In this document: positions 13,701 to 25,700 of the stretch, in pieces | Layout of the letters: every line of letters begins with the position of its first letter | Numbering within the stretch: the stretch's first letter is position 1 | Assembly: GCA_030435675.1 (NCBI GenBank) | Contig: CM059621.1 | Coordinates: forward strand, 15,748,001 to 15,812,000 | Direction of reading: 5' to 3' | Source of the DNA: Steinernema hermaphroditum | Taxonomy: Eukaryota; Nematoda; Chromadorea; Rhabditida; Steinernematidae | DNA length: 64,000 nt | Notes under the pieces: model-generated | Seen by the model: only the letters and a program-made list of their open reading frames with translations | Databases searched by the model: none | Told to the model about the DNA's origin: nothing | Made by a program: the position numbers and the translations under genes

Positions 13701-16700
13701 TCAAGCACCCCACAATTATGCCTAAATCCACCCATTTGTAAGTGCATGTCTAACCAGTTTTTTCATCGCCCATACATAATTATAGTCGTTTACTTTCCAA
13801 AATTGGAAAGTTTTCGATTTTTTCCGCACTGCGGGCGGCCGGGAACGACACCTGACTCGTCTCAAGTGCGCTGCGCCGGCGGCGGATCTAAAGACTCTTG
13901 AAACGAAAAGGGGCAAATTAGGAAAGTGCACTTGATGCGAACGACGACAATGGGTGGTCATGAAGGGTGGTGGAAGAGGGAAGTGAAGTCATGATTTTGA
14001 CTCGTGTGTGGTTTGTGAAGGTCATGAGAAGGGCTAAGGGGTATAGACAATAGTGGCTCATTTATAGACACTAGGCAATGGTGTCTCTCATAGACCCACT
14101 GTGTAGACAGGTGGTTCCATTTGAATCGCATGCAAAACCCACATCCTTGTAAATGTCGCACATTCGATCTGGATTCAGAAATAGGAAATCGGACAAAAAG
14201 TGTCAAATCAATTAGTTTCCTTGTTTGCCCTCTATAAATCACATCACGACCCATTAACGATCCATAAATTCGGTCGCAAATCACAAAACGCAATTGCAAG
14301 TAACCAGTTCACATCAACGCCCGATTCTGACTGCAAATTTAATGACTTGCTTGTAGGTCGCTAACGCGATTATCAGCTTCTTCACTCCCGAAGAACTCAG
14401 GTACACCTTTGGAGTCGAGAAATTAACCGACGGTAAGCGGCGTCGATGGAGTTCTTTATTGTTTACCATAAAAGCGTTTAGTGCCTAACCACGACCATGT
14501 CTACCCGGAGGTCGTTTTCGGCGAAAACGGCACTCTTGAACGATTGCTCTTGACGCTGGAAGGTCAACTGCACCAGTTGGACCTGACGCCCGTCACCAAT
14601 GAACTCGTTGGACCGTCGCTTACAGTAATCCACCGAGGAAATGACAGCAATACGCTGGACATCAATCCGGAGCTGAGACAGTGTCACTATCATCATTATT
14701 CTAATCACACCTACGCTGCCGTTTCGAACTGTGATGGAAATGTGGTAAGTGGGGCATTTTTGGATTATGTGGAGATGTTTCTTACGGAAAAAAAGCTGAT
14801 CTATCCCGTGTTCATTGGTACGAATTGCATGACAACTTGATTCATTTTTGAGCCTCTCCTTCTACTTTGTGAAGATTCTGCGCAGAGGTTTCTTACGAAA
14901 AAAAAGCTGATCTATGCCGTGTTCATAAGAGCGAATTTCATGACATTTTTGTGCGTCTGCTTTGACGAGGTCAAATCGGTATATATTCAATTTTTTATGC
15001 TCCTCTGAGGGCAACTTGATGCATCATTTTTGAACGTCCGCCTAAATTTTTGTCCTTCGAAACATTTCTCCCCTCCTGCCTGTTTTCTTTGCACTAAGAT
15101 CTACCAGAAAACGGCCCTAGACACTCCATCATTTCTGTTCATTTTTGAGCTGCAACGCGTATGTCAACACCCCGCTTTCAGAAAGGAATCATCGTGAAGC
15201 CGCACGGCGCCTACGTAATCCATCCGATGCCCGATCGCCACGTCGGCCGCTTCAAGCGCTCGGCGTCCGGTCACGGCCTGCACGTGCTCTACAAACGCGA
15301 AGCGCCGCCGACCGACTTCTGCGGCTTGGACTCGACCATTTCCAGCGAAGAGCTTATCGACGACGAATCTTCGGTGAACGAAGACGTTTTCGTCGTCGGA
15401 CAGCGCCTCTCCCAACAGGGCGATCTTATCGTTAGTGTTTCTTTTTGATCGAACGATTGCTTATCTCCGCTTTTTGCAGGTCGAACTGGCGATTTTCGTG
15501 GACGAGCTCTTGTGGCGTCATTTCTCGAGCAAATATGGAGGATATGCGATGTCGAAACTGCAAGACTACGCTCTTACCATGCTCAACAACATCCAGATCA
15601 TGTACCGCCAGCCCAGCGCCGTTCCACAGCTCACTTTCCGCGTTGTGCGCTACGAGGTGCTCTCCACCCAACCTGTAAATACACACACCCAATCAGAAAA
15701 GTTCACAAGACCAAACGATTTAGAGCGCCATGGCCCCACACCTCCACAACTACGGTCATGCCCAACAGTACCTCGATCGGTTCTGTCGCTACCAGAAGTC
15801 CCTGGGAGTCCGTGACTGGGATCATGCCCTCCTTCTCACCGGGTACGACATCCACCGAGGCTCCGGATCCAGGTCTATCTCCGGAATCGCCCGTTTGGAC
15901 GGCATGTGTGACCCGTGGAACACGTGCACCTTGGCCGAGGGCCTTGACTTCACTTCCGCGTTCATTGGAACCCACGAACTTGGTCACAGGTGAGGCGATC
16001 GGTGTAAAATGCGGCGGAAACGTGCGATCAATCGATCGGGGAAACCTAATTTTGAAAAACGCACGGAATCGGCGGCGAGAGGTTCATTCTGAACTGAGTG
16101 GTCCGATGGCAAACAATCAAATAATTGGTGACCCGACTGGAACGTATTTAGAGAAACAGTTCTGGTACATTTTTGAGTTAAAGAAACACCAACAAGACCT
16201 TATAGACCATTGATAAGTGTCGTCTGGCAAAATGATAGCTGACAAAACAACATTCACTTTGATCAGTTTTGCTCGATTTATTTCTCACATTTCTCAAATG
16301 AAGACATAATTTTTGTGGGGGAGCACGTGGTTGGGTTACGACAGATTCGTAAATTGCTGTTTCTTCTGATACATTCCTTTCATCTTTAGCGTCGGAATGC
16401 GCCACGACGAACCGTACTGTCCCTCTCGCCACATCATGAGCTCTTCGCTCGGTCCCGGAAAGGTCACCTGGTCAACCTGCTCTCTCAGAGACTATCATGC
16501 CTTCCTTCAACGCTTGGAGTAAGTCATATACCGTATTTTTGCATTCTATCCGTCACTTCAGTTCACGAGGAAAGAACTGTCTCCGTCAAACGATGTATCC
16601 TGAAAAAATGGCCATTCGCAGAGATGTTAAGCCCGGACAGCTGTATGACGCTAACGTTCAGTGCAGTATGATGCATGGTCCTGGATATCAGCAGGTGAGG

Positions 16701-19700
16701 TTTTTGATTTATTTAGAGCACAAGCAGAAGTTCTATTTAATCTGCCTTCGGAAAATTGAAAATTCATAGATATTGTTTAAGCAAAAATCTATGAAACCCG
16801 CTAATCCGGGGTCTTAGACGGCTTTACATTGGTTACATTTTACTTCCATTTTAATAAAAATTTGTGCACCGCGCACCGTATTGCATACCCTGAACATTAA
16901 GCATATATTATAACAGAGGTTCTAATTTATCTGCCTTTAGAGACTGTTTCATTTTCCAAATATGCAATTTGGATCTGATTTTAGACGGCTTTTTTTCTTA
17001 AATTTTTGCTTTGTTCATTTCTTCACTTCCTTCCTCTTCAGGTCACCCCTCGCCAAGACCACTACGACGGCATCTGCTACATGATGTGGTGCGGCCAGTC
17101 CACCTTCGGCCGCATCATCACCTCGCATCCCGCGCTCGAAGGAACCTTCTGCGGCCCGTCCAAATGGTGCCAGCTCGGTCGCTGCGTGCCCTGGTACGGC
17201 AACACCCCGACGACAACGCTGCCGCCATACACCGTCCCCACCACCACCAGGAGCTACGTGCCCACGGTTAGTCGTTACACGGTGCCGCGGAACTCGTGGC
17301 TGGCCCGCAAGCAGTCGCAACTCTACGCGAGACGCGAGAAGGAGATGGAGCGCAGACGCTACACGCAGCCCATCGACTTCCGTCGCCGACGATTCTACCG
17401 TAGTCTTCTGCACCTCTAGGCCGTCGTCTGCATGTGTGCTTGGGTGGTAGGGTTCACTAACCAACAACAACAAGTAGTTAGGGTTCGATATACGGCGCGG
17501 AACTAACAGCTAATCCCCAAAGATCAGTTCCGCGCACAACCTCTTCCTATTCCAAAGACTTGCTAATTCTTTCGATTCGTCCTCTTTCACTTCTCCGCCA
17601 ATGCCACAACAACACAACGTTGAGATCTCTCTCCTTATCTAATCCGCAATAATAATATTTCCGTTATAATTGTTTGTTCTTCTTTCTCTAATAATATTGG
17701 TTTAATGTATTGATTGTTGTTCGACGTCTTCACACAACTCACACCGATGCATGTCCACACGCAGCTTGCGAAGCATTAACACACGGTACAGCACAAGAAG
17801 GGGGTGCATGGCAAGGGGTGCATAACACTTAACACTTAACATGCTGTGTTGTCACTTAAATGATTCTTGTCAGGTAGGTGATGGTAGTAAGCCTCGGTTC
17901 GGGTGGTGTTGAAAGTGGGTATGAACATGAATAGATCTCTTGCGATCTGGAGCAAATTAGTTGAACGTGCTTAAATGAAACATGGTATGCAATATTTTAA
18001 GAAATCTGTATGCCTAAATTTATAGAAATCTGTATAACTGGAGATATTTCATATGGAATCAGCTATTCAGGTGCAGGGAGTTCCCATAACTTCCATTTAC
18101 TTCCACCCTCTAAAGGAGTACAAAGTTCTTGGCCTCACGCCTTTCACCAAGTCTCCGCTTTCATCTTGCGCAAACCTCTTCTGATCTTAAAATAATTTCT
18201 GATCTCATGCAGTGCCTTGCGTTCAACCAGATTAGATATGTCACTTCCATTATGAGGGTTTAAAGTGCCTATGCTATGTGACCTCCCATATGAAAACCGA
18301 AATTAGCAAACAATAGTGTGTGAAATCAACTGAGATCAGACTCGATACGACTAAACTAAACTGTATTTGTGCATTGACGATCCTCGTCCCTTTGTACATA
18401 ATACATTCTACATCAACATCAACAATTGATAGCAAAATACACTTTCGCATTGAAATTATCAGATGAAGAAGCATACTATTGTACTTTGATTTTGATATGA
18501 TTTAAAACGACAATCCATAAGAAATTTTTGTTTACGCAATGGAAAGTCTGACGTTAATCAATAATCATTTGTCAAGAACAACGCAAACGATGTCTAGTAC
18601 TGCAGTTTTGCGGAGCTGATAGATGAAAAAACAAAATTACATGGGTCGGGTCCCAAACCGTTTTGGGAAAACAAGAGAAAACATCTTTGCAACCAAAATG
18701 CTGCACAACTGCGACATTCCATTCAAATTCGGCGCGCGACTGAACGTGAGACTTTTATCGTTACGTTACGCATTTGTCATTTTGTTTGCCAATTCGAACG
18801 TTGCTGTACGCTGGTTTGGAGTGAGCATGGACGCCAGATCTTACTGAAACTACCGTTTGGTGGCGTTTTGATACATTTTTGCATGCAGTTGCGCGGTCCC
18901 AAATTTGAACAATTTTGGGTTTCGTTAAGTTTCAATTTATATGGTAAGAAATTTTTGTACATCATACGAATTTCCTATAGTGGCCAGTTGTGAATTTTTG
19001 GCCCTGGTACGCTGATTTCGGTTTGAGTGGGCGGCTGCGGGGACGGTCTTCTTGGCGACCTGGTGGAACTACAGCTGGTCTTCCTCACTCAACATTCAAA
19101 TCAAACTGAAATTCTCTTATTTTTGCATAGAGCTTCAACACGGGCAATTGCTCAATCAGTCGAATGGACATTTTGGTATTCTCTTCTGCCTAGCGAAAAT
19201 TTCACTTTATTCCAGACGAAGGCGGATTTTTGCAGGTACGGAATGGCTAATAGTGCAGATAGTTCAGATCGAGTGCTAGTGCAGATCGAGTGCTTCTATT
19301 CAAATCATAATCGGATCATACCACGTCTTTCCATTTCAAGATGATTCTCTCAAGTTTTGTGAAAAAAGCACGCTGACACAAAATGTTCTGGTGGGTCCTT
19401 CCACGAAGTGCCTGACCGTACACGCAAAGTTCATATTTTTGGCCAAATGGTTATCCCTCAAAGGGTAAAACTCTTTGGCATGGCCTTTCTTAGTTGCTAA
19501 TCCAAATCTTAGCCCGATCCGCAACGGACACCTGGAAGTGTTACTTTTCTAGTCAGTATGGTTACAAAATAATTTTTACCAAGAGATTTCTTTCTTTACA
19601 TCGGCTTATCTTTAGTTATATCATGTTTCTATTTCGGGAACATTCGACTTAAAGAAATAAAATCTTTGACATGGAAAGTGCGCTACATAAAATTAGTTAT

Positions 19701-22700
19701 TTTTGGGGTTCCATGTGGTGAACCCATGGTAGTCTACTGCATTACTTAAAATAATGAGAAATTCTCGAGTTTTTGGTGTTTGTAATGTTTCATCATTGAC
19801 AGTGTTGTTTGTAACGTATTTACGCGAGTTTTCGAAAGAAGTATTACATGATGGAAAGTCTTACGCAATGGAAAGTCTGACGTTAATCAATAATCATTTG
19901 TCAAGAACAACAAATTTTTGAGTATTGAATATCCATATAGCCCTGGGATAGCACGTGTTGAGTGGTCTTCATACTCATAAATTTTTGGGGAAAATGGCAA
20001 TACTCCCAAATGGCATCCTAGGTCATGGTACCGCTGATTAGCTATTGGAAATGAATTATTTGAAGGGAGAAAAGGGGGGATCATACATTGTGTTCTTTGC
20101 TAGATTTGTAACTCAAGTTTTTAGCATTATTTGAATTATAATGTAAGCCTCATTCTGCATATCTCCTGCATTGACTTGCCACATTTTTGGAGGAGGGAAA
20201 TATACCGCCCTTTTCGACCTGCTTCGCTTAGACATTTACTTACTATTGTTTCTAACAAATGTTTGGTCGCATCGCTAACGTATTTTTGAAGTTTCTTAGA
20301 CACATCATGTCCTCATCAACTAACGCCCATGTGCACAATAAGTTATTCGCTTCTAAAACGTGTTTTCTCACCTTACTGACCACCGCTCTCTTTATTTTGT
20401 CTCGACTTTCCACTCCACAAACAGGTTCCCCACAACATCTCATAAAAACTTCCTCTTCCAGCGCGTCGACGGCGACTGGTCTCAATGGAGTTCGGTCACC
20501 TGCCAACTGTGCACGTGTCCCCCGGTTTCCGGCGGCATCGGCCTCGCCATGTCCACGAGAACCTGTTCCAATCCTGCTCCGTCCAATGGAGGTTCCGAAT
20601 GTGAAGGCGCTTCCAATCGGGCCCTTGTGTGCAATCGCAACTGTGCGTCCACCAGCAAATCCGTCGATCAGGTACATCTAAAGCTCTATTTTTGAGTCAA
20701 AACATCCTCTTTGTAGTTCATCAGTGAGAAATGTTCCGAACACAAGCGTATCAAGGACGACAAGGACCTGACCGGGACAGGTTCCCAGCTGATGCGCTAT
20801 CCTCAGCGTGCTTGCAAGGTAGGCAAGGTGGTGGCAAGTTGAAAAGGGTGGTCAAGTTTTGCGGAAAAGGGCGTAAACCGATTCCGATAACCTTGAAGTG
20901 ATCGATAGGATTCTAAAGGGGCGCCGCAGCGGTTTTTAGGGAGACCGTTTGCTGGTTTATGGAAGGGTGCGGACCGGGAAGAGAGAATGGAAAAGGGTGT
21001 TCCGGATGTCGGAAGTAAATAAGTGTACGAAAGCCATTAATAATAATGATTTTCGCGTCTGTCATGTTGTGATCGATGATGGAGACGTATAAACGAGAAT
21101 CTGAATCAGTCTTTTGAAAAGAAATGTCTATCAACAATCAAAGAAATTTTTGGTAGTTTTATTTAAAGATTAAATTTTTGGAATCGGATATGTGGCACTT
21201 TTCTCGATGTACAGCTCTTCTAATAATTTTTGTTTTCTTTCCTACGATCCCTCCTGAGCAGTAAAGCCGTATAAAGACACGAAGCATGGGTCCGTTTTTC
21301 TCTGATCATCTGTACGCCCTTCGTAGCGCACCTCGTAAACAACGGAAACCAGTATATGTTGTGGCGGCTCTGGCACAGTTTACTTTCAAGCTCAGTTGAG
21401 CTCTGGGTTCGAAACCTAACCTCTTAGAATTTCAACATTCATGAAGCTTTAATTATCACTCTTTAGTGTCTTGAGTGTTTTGGTTTTATTTTTGTGCACT
21501 TTTTCATGAACTTTTGGCGAGAAGGAAGTAGTATTGCTTCATTTCTTCACAGATATCGTTCATAATCACCGACAACGTTGAGATGATCAAAATATATGAC
21601 TGTAAAATCAGATCTTTTGTGCAGATACATAGCCTGCCTTACACGCAATCCCCATTCTATCATGTGTGGGGATGAAAGTCATCTATAGATAGCGTATGTT
21701 ATATTTTTTCGAGGAGTTTCCATAAATGTTGTTCCCCTCTGCACTCACGGAACCTGCTTGCAACTATATTTTTGTTTGCCTTTGCTCATGTGTTCGAATA
21801 TGCCCATTTTTGAGCCAAAACCTACGTGCACTGGTAAAACTCGGCTCTTCACTTTGTTGCTCTCTAGTTTTTTATATCATACAGAACATTTCGTGATCTG
21901 TATGCTAGTGCTGAAAAGGTCTTATTATAAGATTTTTGGGAGCTTTGTTTGTTCAGGTGTCTTGTCTGAAAAAGCCGTTACGTTTAGAATAATGGCTAAA
22001 TTTTATCTATACTTAAAGTTTAGATTTTCCTAATATTGCAGTGTATTTTTTATTGCAGATAAATAAAATTGAATTGTGTATCCCACATGTTGTTACTATT
22101 CTCGTTCCATTTTTGTAATTTTTATTACAATTCGTTTCCAGCGGTAATACAAAACAAATAAGCAAAGCTAAATGTGAGTTGATCATTCGAAAAAAAACGA
22201 CAAAATGTGACACGCGCCATTACGACCACTGAGCACCGCATGTTTTCAAAGTCACCCGTTTTCTATTTCATTTATGCCCACTTTTACGAGTTCTCTTAGC
22301 TTGATCTGAGAGTCGCCTTGGTCTTTCCAAAAGCAGAAACATCGCTGGAATACCTCTCGATTTTTACGAGATGGTAAGAAGTGTGACTGGCGGTTCACAA
22401 TGGTCAGGAATGCGTTTTAATTTCGGGGTTTATTCAAATAATGAAGACGAAGTTTCAAAGTTAGATTACTCATCCAATAGTCGAGCATCTTGAGTTTAAT
22501 TGGTGTCATTTTACATAAGATATGTGTAAGTAATATAAAGTGCGGCATACCAACAATATCCTTCCTATATGATTTCTTAAAATCTCCAAGAACGAAGCCA
22601 GTTGATTAGTGGGAATTTTTGTATTGAACGCGTCGTCTCCCTCCTCTAGACCATTTCAAAAGTAAACTCATAAAACGGCGGTAAATGGCCGAATCCGTTC

Positions 22701-25700
22701 ACCCACTTTAACGTCTCTCGGAAGTAATAACCGTCAATTCTCGAAATCATCATCACCGGTCTCCGCGAAATGGTCGCTCGTTTGCACTTTGTCTTCCGGG
22801 CGTAAATCACACGCACCCTTTCTCCGGCGAGCCTATTACAACAACGCATCTAAAAGGTCATTTCAGGTCTTCTGCGATGTTGTCAATCGATTCGGATCGC
22901 AACGCAACTACCGCTTCTTCGGCGACAATCTACCCGACGGAACGCCGTGCGGAAACGACAAGTACTGTCTTGATGGAGAGTGTCTGGTGCGTTTTTTTCA
23001 GAGATCGTCAGAGGGACAAAGAAGTGTGGTAGTAGTTGGGCGGAAAATGGGGTGCACGAGATGGTATCAATGGACGAGACAAAGGGCATTGACGCGATTA
23101 CTTAGTTGCAGTAGAGATTTTCAAAGGTTATGGGGTGAATAGCGGTACGATAAAAAAGAGTGAAGGACAGGTTTTTGTGGGAACACGAAGAAAAAAGCGG
23201 AAGATTTTTGAAAGTTTCTCCAACGAACTCTTTTATAAAGCCGTATAGTTAGTGGCTTGAATAGGATCAAGGACTGGGTAATAAGTGGACATTTGAGTTT
23301 CTCATGAGTTTCTCCAATTATTAGATATTTATTGACTTTCGATTTTTGGACCTTATCGATTTGAACACGATTTTTTGCTCCCTTGCCTCGGATTAACTCA
23401 TAGCTTGAATTTATGTGGTGGTTTTCTTCGGACTAAGGAGTCAACAAATTTAGAAAACCTAGAATTCACGACCGTAGCTCATGAATCATTTTCGCCATTT
23501 AGCCAAACTACAAACAAAAAAGAGGATATGTCTGGGGCTTAGAATTTCGCCTTTTTGAAATACGAACATGAATTGCGAATTTGTTTAGCCTTGAAATGTT
23601 TTGTGGTTTTTGTGGAAGCAGGAGAAGAAAAACGCAAGATTTTTGAAGTTTGAAGTAGTGTCGAGTAGCTTAAATATAGGGACAGGATCAAGAGCTGGGT
23701 AATATTTGGACATTATCGATTTAAACATGTTCTTTCGACGTAGATGGACATTGTATGAGTTCCTCCAGTTCTTAAATATTTGTTGACTTCCGATATTTGC
23801 ACACTATCGAACTTTGACTGGTCCTCCACTCGGATTAACTAGATTAGCAAACAAAAAAAGAGGATATTTCTGGGGTCTAAAATTGTAGCCATGAATTGGC
23901 ATGTATTAAAACTTGGAATGGGTAGTTCTTAATAGGTAAACGTATTGTCTGTCGTATGGCATGTTCTCTATTTGATAGGAAATTCTGATAAGGGCATATG
24001 TATATGATATATTAAACTTCAACTTCATTGATTTAAAAATGATTGTTGTGTGCTTTTTTGCTTGCCTGAGCACGGACGCATGAGTGCGATCAGATTTTTG
24101 AAATGTTCAGTCCAAATTTATTTTCAATGTAGTGCATTGAAATTACTGTGATGAGAACAGTGAGCTTAATAATAGGTTAGGGGGTAGCTGCCTATAGTGA
24201 ACCTCCATTTATGATGAAACTTTTCTGCATATCTCATTTTTGTGAAGCGACAACACATATTATTGCGTTTATTTTCATAAATTCTCTCTTTGTCTTTGAC
24301 GATTCCGAGTTCGTAAAAAATACGAACGTGTGGTTCTTAGATTCCTACAAACAATCTAGTTTCCGACCTATTTTAAGTGTCTAGCAAAAAGAGCCATAAA
24401 CAGGAGATCAACGATTGTGATAGGGAAGACACTAATAGGCACATCGTAGACGTCATGTTCCACCTAATAACTCCAATCAGCCATCAATCATTTTAATAGT
24501 TCTTAACAACCATAGCCATCAATCACATAATTCAGGCCTTGTCATGCGAATCATCTGCTCTGATCACTCGAGATCTCTCGTGTCCCGCCGAGAAATGCCC
24601 TGAACACCAGTCGCCCTATCCCAATACCGATCTGCTCAATATCAAAGGACAATGGGGAACTTGGTCGCTGTGGACGACATGCACCGATACTTGTGGAGGT
24701 GGAACGAGACAACGGTATCTAGAGGTGTTTATTTTTGGATGATGCCGAATTGTTCAGCGCCCGAGCCTGCAACATCAATGGCCGTTGCGATGGAGAAGCT
24801 GTTGAACGAGTCACCTGTGGAACTGACGCCTGCCCGGCCATTCCCAACACCGATCCTCAGTGGACCGAGTGGACGTCTTGGAATCAGTGCTCCGTCAGCT
24901 GTGGACGTGGATCGCAAGCTAGATATAGACGCTGTCAGACCAACCAGCACACGATTGCCTATTCATGCCCTGGTGAGTTTTGTAGAGGTTCAACTATAGT
25001 CCAGTCTTTAACTATATCCATATTTTGATGCAAAAAAAAGTGTTTTTTTTTATTTTTGGAGTAGATTGTGCATTTCAACTTCAAGCTCAATATTTTCATT
25101 CGATGGTGGCGACCACTTTGTCAGGTTCATTTAACCGGTTTCTTTCGTCTTCTGGCCGATTTCACGGTTGGATAGCCATCAAAATGACATTCCTGATTTC
25201 TGTTTAGATTCCGTTTTTGAGTCATGTAGTTTTCTTTAAAAAATTTTTGGCAAAAAACGGTTGAAACCTGCATGCGAAACAGTTTGTCATGAACTAATTA
25301 ACCTTGCATCGTATAGACTCCTTGTAAGGGAGCATTTTACAAAGAAGAAATCTGCCATTTTATGCCACATAACTGTACCGTGTTCACAAAAATACAGATA
25401 TTTTTGCAGTAATGTTGTACATGTAATGTTCAAGCTCGATATTCTTCATTTGATAATTATGTGTCTCTGAAATGAGCTGTTCGTTCTTTTTCCAATTTTT
25501 TTAGCAGAATTTGAAATGTATTTTCTTTTGGAAATTTTTGAAAAAACTGCGGAATATGCCTTTTTATTTTACAATCCTCAGTTGTTTCATAGCTGAAATT
25601 TTTGTCTTTTTCTTGACCAACTGTCCTTTTCCGTCCTTTTTATGACTCTCATTTGCAGGAAGCACGATGGATATCCGCAACTGCGAAGAAGCCGCCTGCC

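Noticed and set aside
21361..21420. tRNA gene (A-box and B-box-like motifs)
   Set aside because: No acceptor stem or proper T-stem can be paired; at best a relic of a tRNA-derived repeat.
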